Of a DNA stretch of 64,000 nt, positions 1 to 8,802 are shown piece by piece (position 1 is the stretch's first letter; each line of letters begins with the position of its first letter). The position numbers and the translations under genes were made by a program. Source of the DNA: an uncultured Opitutia bacterium. GTDB lineage: Bacteria; Verrucomicrobiota; Verrucomicrobiia; Opitutales; Opitutaceae. Location: contig CAIONS010000068.1 of the NCBI GenBank assembly GCA_903859715.1, forward strand, positions 171,195 to 235,194, written 5' to 3'. Under the pieces are notes generated by a model. That model worked only from the letters and a program-made list of their open reading frames with translations. It did no database searches and was not told the origin of the DNA.

Positions 1-1
1 C

Positions 2-433
2 AATGCGAAAAGCCGGCAGGCTTACGACGAGGCGGAGCTGCTGTACGCGAGCGATACGCGCGGCGGGGCGCCGTTTTTCCCGCGTGTGGACGGACAGGTG
101 TTCAAGACCCTGGAGATTCCCAGCACACTGCCGACGTTCGACGAGCTGATGGGCCGGCCGGAATACCCGGATGAGAAAATCGTGCCGCATTTCATGTCAC
201 TGCTGCGGGCCGACCAGCCAAATGTGTTTACCCTGCACGCCGAGATCGAGGGCATGGGCCGGCGCGGCCTGTTTCAGGACCTCTTGGCCGCGTGCAAGCA
301 GGCCGGCGTGGAGTTTATCCGCATGGACGACCTTGCGAACGAACTGCTGGCGAACCGCGCGGCGATCCCGGTGCGCGACCAGGTGATGGGCACGATTGAT
401 GGCCGCACGGGCGTCGTCGCCATGCAGGCGTAG
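2..433 (+). CDS. Polysaccharide deacetylase, ArnD-like (5'-truncated by window edge)
   Basis: Frame open from nt 2 (NAKSRQAYDEAELLYASDTRGGAPFFP...), continuing into the 115-aa ORF; YASDTRG and TLHAEIEG resemble ArnD-type deformylases. Confidence 0.7.
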   Translation, partial: NAKSRQAYDEAELLYASDTRGGAPFFPRVDGQVFKTLEIPSTLPTFDELMGRPEYPDEKIVPHFMSLLRADQPNVFTLHAEIEGMGRRGLFQDLLAACKQAGVEFIRMDDLANELLANRAAIPVRDQVMGTIDGRTGVVAMQA

Positions 434-575
434 TCGGCCTGTGGCCGGCTCGTGGCCGGCTGGAGATGGGAGTTAGGAGATGGGAGCTGGAAAATCTGAT
501 TTGCGCCGCTTTCGTGGTATTCCATCTCCTATCTTCCATCTCCCAACTTCGAATAAGCCGGGCCAGCGGCCCGCC

Positions 576-1904
576 TTATTTCCGGTCGATTCGTGAGAAC
601 AGCCACACGCCGAGTGCCAGGATGATCAGATTGGGCACCCAGAGCAGCAGGTCGGGGCGGTATTCCGGGTGACGGTCGAGTGCTTTCACGGCGACGGTCA
701 GCAGATAGTAACCGAGGGTCAGAAGCAGGGCCACGCCGAAGTTGGCGGACGTCTCACGGCGCGAGACCTTGATGCCGAGTGGCACGCCGAGCAGTGCGAG
801 GGAAAACACGGCGAGCGCGGTGTTGAACTTGTCCTGGTACACCAGCTCCAGCTTCATCCGGTCGCGGGCAAACTGCTTGGCCTCGTCCGGCGGCGGAACC
901 AGAGCGGCGACGCGCGCCCGCTCGGCGTTCAGCTCGCTGTAGGTCATCCAGTCCTGCTTTACGTGCACGCCGCCGCGGCCGAAGAAGCGGCTGAGCGACA
1001 ACCGCACCGGCTCGGAGCGTTCGAAGGAACCGACAAGCGGCGCCTCGGAAAAATTCTCAGGACTCTTCTCGTTGCGCGTCTCCACCTGCGCGTGGGTGAG
1101 GGTGAGGATCAGGGCATTGTCGGCCTCGTCGTAGTCGAAGTGACCGCTTTCGGCACGGACGAGCCGCGTGACGCGCTTCTGGTCGTCGAGTTCCCAGAGC
1201 CAGAAGTCGCGCATTTCCGAGCCGTTCTTCTCGTTCACATAGACAACATAGCCGGGGAAATCGCGGATGAACGTTTTTTCCACGATGAAGCGGAGCGGAT
1301 TCGCGCGGACGGCCTCGCCCAGCGCCCGGTGGTATTCCACCCGGGCGCGCGGCATGGAATCGAAATTGAAGTAAAGCGCCAGGGCCGCCCCAAGGGCTGC
1401 GAGCAGGATGACGGGTCGGGAAATCCGGTTGATACTCAGCCCGACGGCGCGCATCGCGGTGACTTCACTGTCGGCGGACAGCCGGCCCAGGGTCAGCAGC
1501 ACTCCGGTCAGGAGGCCCATCGGCAGCGAGTAGGTGATCGCGAACGGGATGAGCAGCAGCACCAGCTTGGTGAACAAGGCCGCCGAAAACTGGCCCGCGA
1601 GCATGTAGGGCAGCAGGTCGCGCGCGATGTTGGGCACCATCACGATGAACGTGAACAATCCGACCGCGGCCACGCAGGTGAAAAACACGCTTCGGAAAAT
1701 GTAGCGGTCGAGGAGGTTCAGTTTCGTTTCGGGTTCGGGCGCAGGGTTCTTCGCAGACGGAGGGTCCGCTGACAACCAGCAACGCGGGTGGTTCGGCCAA
1801 TTGTAGAGCGGGGTCGCTGACCCCTGCCTTGGCTTGGGTTCAATGTAGGCGGGGTGCCTCACCCCGCGTTGATTCAATGACGGGTGAGGGCACCCGTCCC
1901 ACAA
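576..1904 (-). CDS. LptF/LptG (YjgP/YjgQ) family LPS export permease; start uncertain because the ORF 5' end lies in a dispersed repeat
   Basis: LDRYIFRSVF...MPMGLLTGVLLTLGRLSADSEVTAMRAVG-type motif and terminal TM helices. Confidence 0.85.
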   Translation of the reverse strand: MWDGCPHPSLNQRGVRHPAYIEPKPRQGSATPLYNWPNHPRCWLSADPPSAKNPAPEPETKLNLLDRYIFRSVFFTCVAAVGLFTFIVMVPNIARDLLPYMLAGQFSAALFTKLVLLLIPFAITYSLPMGLLTGVLLTLGRLSADSEVTAMRAVGLSINRISRPVILLAALGAALALYFNFDSMPRARVEYHRALGEAVRANPLRFIVEKTFIRDFPGYVVYVNEKNGSEMRDFWLWELDDQKRVTRLVRAESGHFDYDEADNALILTLTHAQVETRNEKSPENFSEAPLVGSFERSEPVRLSLSRFFGRGGVHVKQDWMTYSELNAERARVAALVPPPDEAKQFARDRMKLELVYQDKFNTALAVFSLALLGVPLGIKVSRRETSANFGVALLLTLGYYLLTVAVKALDRHPEYRPDLLLWVPNLIILALGVWLFSRIDRK

Positions 1905-1943
1905 CGGAGAATGGAAAGGCGGGGTCAGCGATCCCGCCCTACA
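1803..1943. repeat. Nested inverted-repeat element upstream of lptF-like gene
   Basis: Outer arms gtagagcggggtcgctgacccctgcc / ggcggggtcagcgatcccgccctaca; inner element 1845-1901. Confidence 0.85.
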
Positions 1944-1956
1944 GGGAATCGGTAGG

Positions 1957-2691
1957 CTAAAATCCCAGCGAGAGCTGCGGCGTGCCGTTGCCGCCGTCGG
2001 TGACGGGGTCCAGGCACGCGGGGCCTTCGTTTCGGATGCTGCTCACGTAGGTGCTGACAGCGACGGCGGTCATCGCACTGGCGCTGGCAGGTCGTAGCAG
2101 CGGGGCGAGCTGGCTCAAATCCGTGAGCTCCGGGTCGAGCCACGGTTCGAACTGCTCCGGCGTGAGCATCACCGGCATCCGGTGATGAATGGGCCGCATG
2201 AGTTCGTTGGGCTCGGTGGTGATGACGCTGCAAGTCTCGAGCGTGGTGCCATCGGGTGTGCGCCAGCTTTCCCACAGCCCGGCGAGGCCGAAGGGTTGCT
2301 CATCGCGTCGCTGGAAGAGCCAGGGCTGCTTGGACCGGCCGCGATGTTCCCATTCATAGAAACCGCTGGCGGGAATGACGCAGCGCCGGGCGCGGAAGGC
2401 GTCGCGAAACGACGGCTTGTCCGCGACGGACTCGGCGCGGGCGTTGGCCAGAGCCGCACCGTCATCGCTCTTGGCCCAGGCGGGCACGAGTCCCCAGCGC
2501 AGTGTCACGGCCTCGCACGCGGGGCCGCGGCCGGGTGACGGATTCCGGGCTGGAAGCCGGACGCGCACGGCCGGAATCGCGGAGCCGGGCGCGATGTTGT
2601 AGCGCGACAGGAACTCGGTGGCCGCCCCGATCCCAAGCCGCTCGAGGATGTCGCGGTAGTGTTGCTCGAGCAGCAGGAAACGGCAGCACAT
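1957..2691 (-). CDS. SOS response-associated peptidase, YedK/HMCES family
   Basis: Starts MCCRF (catalytic Cys2), RYNIAPGS, WGLVPAWAK, GFYEW, HHRMPV motifs; start trimmed to ATG at 2691. Confidence 0.92.
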   Translation of the reverse strand: MCCRFLLLEQHYRDILERLGIGAATEFLSRYNIAPGSAIPAVRVRLPARNPSPGRGPACEAVTLRWGLVPAWAKSDDGAALANARAESVADKPSFRDAFRARRCVIPASGFYEWEHRGRSKQPWLFQRRDEQPFGLAGLWESWRTPDGTTLETCSVITTEPNELMRPIHHRMPVMLTPEQFEPWLDPELTDLSQLAPLLRPASASAMTAVAVSTYVSSIRNEGPACLDPVTDGGNGTPQLSLGF

Positions 2692-2696
2692 GGCTC

Positions 2697-3392
2697 TCAG
2701 CCCTGCAGCAGGTCGGGCAGTTCGCGGATGCTGGCGAGCTGGATGAAACGCCCGGGTGCGTCGGGAACCTCGTCGGTGCGCTCGTGACCCCAAGTGAGAT
2801 GGTAGGGCACGTGGGCGCCGCCGCCGCCGAGGGCGAGCACAGGGAGGATGTCGGACTTCAGGGAATTGCCGACCATGAGGAACTCCGCCGGCGCGATGGC
2901 ATGGCGGCGCAGGATCGTGGCATAGGCCGCCTCATTCTTCTCCGAAAGAATCTCGATGTGGTGAAAGTAGGCGGCGAGGCCGGACTTGGCCACCTTCCGC
3001 TCCTGGTCGCGCAGATCGCCCTTGGTGATGAGCAAAAGACGGTGCGTCCCGGCGAGGGTGATGAGAGTCTCGGCCACGCCGTCCAGCAGCTCGACGGGAT
3101 GCTCCAGCATGTCCTGGCCGAGGTTGATCAGCGTCTGGATTTCCTCCGCGCTGATGCGGTTCTGCGTGAGCTCGATGGCGGTCTCGATGGCGGAGAGCAT
3201 GAAGCCCTTTACGCCATACCCGTAGAGCGGAAGGTTTTTCATCTCGGTGGCGAACAGCGTGCGGTCCACCGTGGCGGCGTCGTGGTACTGGGCGAGCAAC
3301 GCGCGGTAGCGCTCATGCACCTGCTCGAAGATGTTCTCGTTGTGCCAGAGGGTATCGTCGGCATCGAAACCGATCACGCGGCAGGTTTTCAT
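2697..3392 (-). CDS. HAD family hydrolase
   Basis: GFDADDTLWHNE motif I, LLITKGD, MVGNSLKSDI. Confidence 0.9.
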   Translation of the reverse strand: MKTCRVIGFDADDTLWHNENIFEQVHERYRALLAQYHDAATVDRTLFATEMKNLPLYGYGVKGFMLSAIETAIELTQNRISAEEIQTLINLGQDMLEHPVELLDGVAETLITLAGTHRLLLITKGDLRDQERKVAKSGLAAYFHHIEILSEKNEAAYATILRRHAIAPAEFLMVGNSLKSDILPVLALGGGGAHVPYHLTWGHERTDEVPDAPGRFIQLASIRELPDLLQG

Positions 3393-3491
3393 GAGGGAGG
3401 CGGGGAAGGTTTCACCACAAAGCTCACGAAGCGCACGAAGGCCGGAAAGCCAAATTGTTTTTCACCGCGAAGAGCGCAAAGCGCGCGAAGG

Positions 3492-4889
3492 TTAATTCTT
3501 CGTCAGAGCGGCAAGTTGCGCAGCCTCGGCTTCCGCCTTGATATGCTCGAGTACCCGCAAATGGATTCGATGCACCAAGTAGTCAGACCACACCCGCCAA
3601 TAACGGTTAGGCCATAGGTTTTGGTCATACCAAGTCGTTCCGTCGAGCTGAGTCCGACCGTCGGGCAGGGCTGTGAGCAAAAACTGGCCGTGGCGTGACC
3701 GAAAAAATCCATCGAGATGGGGCGGATGCAGGCTTGGATAGGGAGAAAGTTCGTTCATTGGCGGCGGCTGCCGAATCACATCGAACGCCAGACGATGCGG
3801 CTCATCCCATACAGTAATGGGTTCGACAAAGGGCCCGGTAGAGAACTCGCAGTGTCGCACTGCCCCAACGCCATGTCCCCAGATTCGGGCGCGCACCGGG
3901 TAAGCGATCCCGCTGCGGAAAATCAAATCCTGCGGCGCAGGTAGCTCGGAAAAAGTGATGACATGATGCCAGACGACCGCGGGTGGGGCAGCGATAATAA
4001 TCCGGGTCGTGGCCTCGATGATCGGTCGCGAAGGCGTCAACTGGGCCTCGCTATACAGAAGCATCGGCAAGACGAACCAGGCAGCGCTGTAAAGCCGGCG
4101 GGTGGCATGCTGGTTCCAGCGGCTGAATTGGATCCAGTAGGCCACAGTGGCGCCAAGGATTGCCAAGGGCAGCGCCAGCGGTGCGGCCATCAGCACGCAA
4201 AGCAGGCCTTCGATGGCAAAAAACAAGAGAGCGAGCCCTGCGAAAAGAACGGAGAGCATCGCAACGATACAGCAACTGCCCCACGTGCGTGGCTCGGCGG
4301 CCGAATGGATCAGCGCTGAGACCAAGCCCATGAAAAAGGGCATGCCGACGAAGAGTCCCCAGCCGTAGGATTTCAGCATTATCGTGCCGAAGGCGATCAG
4401 CGGAACCGCAAGCGTCACAGTAAGAATCAATCCGGCGAGTGCACTTGCGCGCGGATCGGAAAAGGCCAGCCATGAATTCCAGCGATTGCCCGTACCAGTC
4501 GCAGTCGACGCATTTTTGGAAGAGACGATGCACAGACAGAGGAAAAATCCGAGGTTCACCACCGGGACGAAAAACAGGGCGGCCAGCCCCAGTGGCCACC
4601 GGGCGTCCCGGAGTCGGCGCACGGTTAGGACAACGCCGGCAGCGATAAACGGCAATGCCAGTACGAGCAGGGCAAAGAGAAAGGCCCTACTTTGATCGGG
4701 GGCCGGTGCAAACGGCCGGCGCAGGGGTTGCCAATAGCTTGTCCAGTTCCAGTAGCCGGCGTCAAAAATGGCAGCAATCAGCCGGTCCAGATTGTACTTC
4801 AGCGCCATCAAGACCATGCCCCAGCCAAGGTAGGCGGCGCGGCCGGTGGTACCCTTGGTATTCCAGAGCGCGGAGGGGTTGAGGATCAT
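3492..4889 (-). CDS. DUF805-like membrane protein with C-terminal SRPBCC/polyketide-cyclase-like domain
   Basis: N-terminal multi-TM with RRLRDARWPLG (DUF805-like); C-terminal RIIIAAPPAVVWHHVITFSELP resembling START/SRPBCC. Confidence 0.65.
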   Translation of the reverse strand: MILNPSALWNTKGTTGRAAYLGWGMVLMALKYNLDRLIAAIFDAGYWNWTSYWQPLRRPFAPAPDQSRAFLFALLVLALPFIAAGVVLTVRRLRDARWPLGLAALFFVPVVNLGFFLCLCIVSSKNASTATGTGNRWNSWLAFSDPRASALAGLILTVTLAVPLIAFGTIMLKSYGWGLFVGMPFFMGLVSALIHSAAEPRTWGSCCIVAMLSVLFAGLALLFFAIEGLLCVLMAAPLALPLAILGATVAYWIQFSRWNQHATRRLYSAAWFVLPMLLYSEAQLTPSRPIIEATTRIIIAAPPAVVWHHVITFSELPAPQDLIFRSGIAYPVRARIWGHGVGAVRHCEFSTGPFVEPITVWDEPHRLAFDVIRQPPPMNELSPYPSLHPPHLDGFFRSRHGQFLLTALPDGRTQLDGTTWYDQNLWPNRYWRVWSDYLVHRIHLRVLEHIKAEAEAAQLAALTKN

Positions 4890-4926
4890 GGCGACGGGAG
4901 AACTTGCGGACGAGTGGGTTCGGGCA

Positions 4927-5997
4927 TCAAAACAATTCGAGCTGCGCGCCACCCGGGCGGCGGAAGTGGGCCGTGGAAAGGGGCAGGCGCTCCTGGTTCA
5001 GGCCGGCGCGGCGGGCGGTGACCTGGAACAGGTCGCGCAGCTGCTCGGCGAAGATGCCTTCGCCCTTCAGGCGGGCGCCCCATTCGCTGACGTTCAGCTT
5101 GCCGCCGCGGATTTCCTGCACGCGGTCGATCACGCGCGCTTTCTTCGTCGGAGCGTGATCGTCGAGCCATTGGAGAAAAATATCCTTCACCGCGTAGGGC
5201 AGGCGCATGACGACGTAACCGGCGCGCTTGGCACCCGCGGCGGCTGCGGCCTCGAGGATCGCGGGCAGCTCGTGGTCGGTGAGCCCGGGAATGATCGGCG
5301 CGACCATCACGCCGACAGGGATGCCGGCGGCGCTGAGTTCGCGGATGGCTCGGAGCCGCGCGGCGGGACGCGAGGCGCGCGGCTCGAGCTGTCCGGCCAG
5401 GTCGGTGTCCAGCGTGGTGACCGACACATAGACCGCGGTGGCCTGATAGCGGGCGAGCTCGGTGAGCACGTCGAGGTCGCGGGTGACGAGCGCGTTCTTG
5501 GTGATGATGGAGATGGGCTGGCGGAGCTCGGCGCAGACCTCGAGGCAACCGCAGGTGACGCGGAACTGGCGTTCGCACGGCTGGTAGCAGTCCGTGATGC
5601 CGCTCATGGAAATGCTCTGCGGCTTCCACCGGGACGAGGAGAGCTCGGCGCGGAGCAGGGCGGGGGCGCGGAGCTTCACGAGGATCTTCGTCTCGAAATC
5701 GAGTCCGCTGCTCCAGCCGAGATACTCGTGGTAGGGTCGGGCGAAGCAGTAGGCGCAGCCGTGCTCGCAGCCGCGGTAGGGATTGAGCCCGACGGTGAAA
5801 GGGATGTCAGGGCTGTCGTTGGTGGTCAGCAGGGATTCGCTGGCGTCGAAGAAAAACTGTGTGCGCGGATGCGGGCGTTCGTCGGGCGGGCAGTCCGGGT
5901 CGGGCTCGAGGATCAGCGGCTCGAAGCGGTTGGGCGGGTTGATGCTCGCGCCGCGGCCCGGAATCGAGCCGGAGGGGTGGGGCGGGAGCGCAGGCAT
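4927..5997 (-). CDS. PA0069-like radical SAM protein (SPL family)
   Basis: GLNPYRGCEHGCAYCFARPYHEYLG; CxxxCxxC motif; MSGITDCYQPCER. Confidence 0.92.
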   Translation of the reverse strand: MPALPPHPSGSIPGRGASINPPNRFEPLILEPDPDCPPDERPHPRTQFFFDASESLLTTNDSPDIPFTVGLNPYRGCEHGCAYCFARPYHEYLGWSSGLDFETKILVKLRAPALLRAELSSSRWKPQSISMSGITDCYQPCERQFRVTCGCLEVCAELRQPISIITKNALVTRDLDVLTELARYQATAVYVSVTTLDTDLAGQLEPRASRPAARLRAIRELSAAGIPVGVMVAPIIPGLTDHELPAILEAAAAAGAKRAGYVVMRLPYAVKDIFLQWLDDHAPTKKARVIDRVQEIRGGKLNVSEWGARLKGEGIFAEQLRDLFQVTARRAGLNQERLPLSTAHFRRPGGAQLELF

Positions 5998-6100
5998 GGG
6001 GGACAGGCTGTACGCTTTTGGCGGTAGGCAATAAGGATTTCATCAAAAGAAAAATTGAGTGGCCGCGATAAGGCATGAGGAGTTCCCAACCCCGAAAGTT

Positions 6101-6212
6101 GGCCACAAAGAGGCACAAGGGCTCTGGGACTGCGAAGGAGCCTCCATTGCGCCTATAGGCGCGCGGGAGACTCGGGACGGAGCCCAGGATTTTGTGCCTC
6201 TTTGTGCCATCC
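6101..6212. repeat. ~112-nt dispersed element, copy A
   Basis: ggccacaaagaggcacaaggg...gcgaaggagcctccattgcgcctataggcgcgcgggaga...ttgtgcctctttgtgcc; terminal inverted repeats; matches copy B at 58891-59005. Confidence 0.85.
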
Positions 6213-6276
6213 TCCGGCGGTCTGGTTGGGTTGCTTAAAGCTTTCAGCCGTTGGGGTGATTCGCTTCGCTGGCCTC

Positions 6277-7092
6277 ATGTCGCTCGCCAAAGCCACCCGC
6301 ACGGTGTCCATCGCCCGCCATGACGGCGCGGCGGCACCCGTGGTGCGGGATGACGCGATTGCGGCGGAGGAGCCGCTCGAGATCCGCGTGGGCGGGCACA
6401 GTGTGGCGGTCGTCATGCGCACGCCGGGCCATGACCGTGAGCTGACGGCCGGATTTCTCGTTACGGAGGGCATTGTGCGGCGACGCGAGGAGGTGCTGGA
6501 TCTGGTGTATTGCCGGAGCGATGGCGGAAACCCGGAGGAAAACATCCTCGATGTACTGCTGGCGCCGGGGGCGACCATCGATCTGGCCCGGCTGACGCGG
6601 CATGTCTTTACGTCGTCGAGCTGCGGCATCTGCAGCAAGGCCAGCATCGAGGCCGTGCAGGCGCAGTTTTCGCCGATCCCGGTTCCGCTGGTGCCGCGCC
6701 GGGCGGTCCTGGCGACGCTGCCGGAAAAGCTGCGCGCGGCGCAGGCGGCGTTCGACGTGACGGGCGGGCTGCATGCGAGCGCGCTGTTCGACGCCGAGGG
6801 GAACCTTCAGGTCGTGCGTGAGGATGTCGGCCGGCACAACGCACTCGACAAGGTGGTGGGCCACGCGTTTTTCGCGGAGCAGCTGCCGCTCGCCGGGCGG
6901 GTGCTGCTGGTGAGCGGGCGGGTGTCGTTTGAGATCATGCAGAAGGCGCTGGCGGCGGGCATACCGGCCGTGGCGGCGATCTCGGCGCCGACGAGCGCGG
7001 CGGTGGAGTTTGCGCGGGCGAGCGACCAGGTGCTGGTGGGCTTTCTCCGGGGCGAGCGGATGAATGTTTACGCGGGCACCTTGGCGGGCTGA
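6277..7092 (+). CDS. fdhD: Formate dehydrogenase accessory sulfurtransferase FdhD
   Basis: FTSSSCGICSKASIE, REDVGRHNALDKVVG, SGRVSFEIMQKAL, SAPTSAAVEFA motifs; ATG at 6277. Confidence 0.95.
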   Translation: MSLAKATRTVSIARHDGAAAPVVRDDAIAAEEPLEIRVGGHSVAVVMRTPGHDRELTAGFLVTEGIVRRREEVLDLVYCRSDGGNPEENILDVLLAPGATIDLARLTRHVFTSSSCGICSKASIEAVQAQFSPIPVPLVPRRAVLATLPEKLRAAQAAFDVTGGLHASALFDAEGNLQVVREDVGRHNALDKVVGHAFFAEQLPLAGRVLLVSGRVSFEIMQKALAAGIPAVAAISAPTSAAVEFARASDQVLVGFLRGERMNVYAGTLAG

Positions 7093-7094
7093 GC

Positions 7095-7958
7095 ATGTCG
7101 CAGTTGGCCCACATGAAATCCTTTTTGCTCCTGCTTGCCCTGTGCCTAGGCGTCCCGCTGGCGGTGCGCGCCGCCGAGAGCGAGTCCATGACCGACCACA
7201 CCCTGCGCCAGCTGGTGGAGCGGCAGAAGGAGCTGCTGGCCGAAGCGGCGAAGGAAAACCCGCACTTCGACCGGGACAGTTTCCAGCTGCAGATGCAGCA
7301 GATCTGTCAGGGCTACGACGCCCTGCTGCGGGACAACCCGGATTATGCCCCGGGTTACGGGGCCTACGGCTACCTGCTGGGAAAAATCGGGATGCGCAAG
7401 GCGTCGATCGCGATGCTGCTCAAGGCCAACCAGCTCGACGCCGACCAGCCGCTGGTGAAGAACCAGATCGGCAATTTCCTCGCCGAGGAAGGCCGGCCGC
7501 TGGAGGCGCTCCCGTATTTCATCGCGGCCATCCAGCTCGCGCCGAAGGAACCGCTCTATCACTACCAGCTGGGCACGCTGCTGCACGAGGCCAAGGATGA
7601 TTTCCTCAAGAGCGGCGAATGGACCGCGGAAGGGCTGGAGCACTCGGAACACGAGGCATTCCGGCAGGCGGCGGAACTGGCGCCCGACCGGATCGAGTTC
7701 ACCTACCGCTATGCCGAGTCATTTTACGACCTGACGATCCCGGACTGGGACGGGGCGTTGAAAGCCTGGAGCAAGCTGGAGGAGAAGGCGCAGACGGACG
7801 TCGAGCGCCAGACGATGCGGCTGCAGGCAGCGAATGTCCTGATCAAGCAGGGCAAGCTGGACCACGCGCGGATGCTGCTCGCCACGGTGACCGAGGCGGC
7901 GCTGCAGGGGCAGAAGCAAAAGCTCGTTGCCCAATTCCCGGCGAAAGCCGAGAAGTAA
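7095..7958 (+). CDS. Secreted TPR-like protein
   Basis: Signal peptide MKSFLLLLALCLGVPLAVRA; helical repeats; ATG at 7113 is an alternative start. Confidence 0.7.
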   Translation: MSQLAHMKSFLLLLALCLGVPLAVRAAESESMTDHTLRQLVERQKELLAEAAKENPHFDRDSFQLQMQQICQGYDALLRDNPDYAPGYGAYGYLLGKIGMRKASIAMLLKANQLDADQPLVKNQIGNFLAEEGRPLEALPYFIAAIQLAPKEPLYHYQLGTLLHEAKDDFLKSGEWTAEGLEHSEHEAFRQAAELAPDRIEFTYRYAESFYDLTIPDWDGALKAWSKLEEKAQTDVERQTMRLQAANVLIKQGKLDHARMLLATVTEAALQGQKQKLVAQFPAKAEK

Positions 7959-7977
7959 CCGGCTTTTTGCCGCCGCC

Positions 7978-8802
7978 ATGTCCTTGCTCGACCGCCTTGA
8001 ACGCATCTTCGGCCGCCTCGCGGTGCCGAACCTCTCCCTTTATCTGGTCATCGGCCAGGTGTTTGTCCTGCTCTCGGCGCTGCTCGGGCTGCTGGACCTG
8101 AGCTACTTTGTGCTCAGGTCCGAACTCGCCCTGCACGGCGAATGGTGGCGGCTGATCACGATGATCTTCATGCCACCCCCGCCGGGGATGTTCGGCTATG
8201 TGTTCGTCGCGTTCGCCTGGTACATGTTTTTCCTGATGGGTGGGGCGCTGGAGGGCTACTGGGGCGAGTTCCGCTACAACCTTTTTGTCTTCACGGGCTA
8301 CGCACTCACGGTGGCGGTGGCGTTCATCACGCCGTATGCGCCCACGACTAACCTGTTCATCGCGGGCTCGGTGTTCCTCGCCTTTGCGTGGCTCAACCCG
8401 GACTTCGAGCTGGCGATCTTTTTCATCCTGCCGGTGAAGATCAAGTGGCTCGCGCTGATCACCTGGATCGCCAACGCCTATTATTTCTTCACGGGCAGCT
8501 GGCCGCTGCGCCTGCAGATCCTCGCCTCGGTGGGCAACTTCCTGCTCTTTTTCAGCCGGGACATCGTGCAGACGATGCGGTACCGCAAGCGCGTGATGGC
8601 CACGTCGGCGACGCGGTTCGCCGCGGCCAACGCCGAGCCCGAGGCGCGCCACCGCTGCCACGTCTGCGGCAAGACCGACCTGACCAACCCGGAGATGGAT
8701 TTCCGCTATTGCTCGAAATGCGCCGGCGACGAGTGCTACTGCCCCGACCATATCTTCACGCACGTGCATGTGCCGGCCAAAAGTGAAGCGGCCAAAAAAT
8801 AA
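7978..8802 (+). CDS. Rhomboid-like (probably non-proteolytic) membrane protein with C-terminal zinc ribbon
   Basis: HGEWWRLITMIF typical of rhomboid folds, multi-TM, C-terminal HRCHVCGK...FRYCSKCAGDECYCPDH. Confidence 0.7.
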   Translation: MSLLDRLERIFGRLAVPNLSLYLVIGQVFVLLSALLGLLDLSYFVLRSELALHGEWWRLITMIFMPPPPGMFGYVFVAFAWYMFFLMGGALEGYWGEFRYNLFVFTGYALTVAVAFITPYAPTTNLFIAGSVFLAFAWLNPDFELAIFFILPVKIKWLALITWIANAYYFFTGSWPLRLQILASVGNFLLFFSRDIVQTMRYRKRVMATSATRFAAANAEPEARHRCHVCGKTDLTNPEMDFRYCSKCAGDECYCPDHIFTHVHVPAKSEAAKK

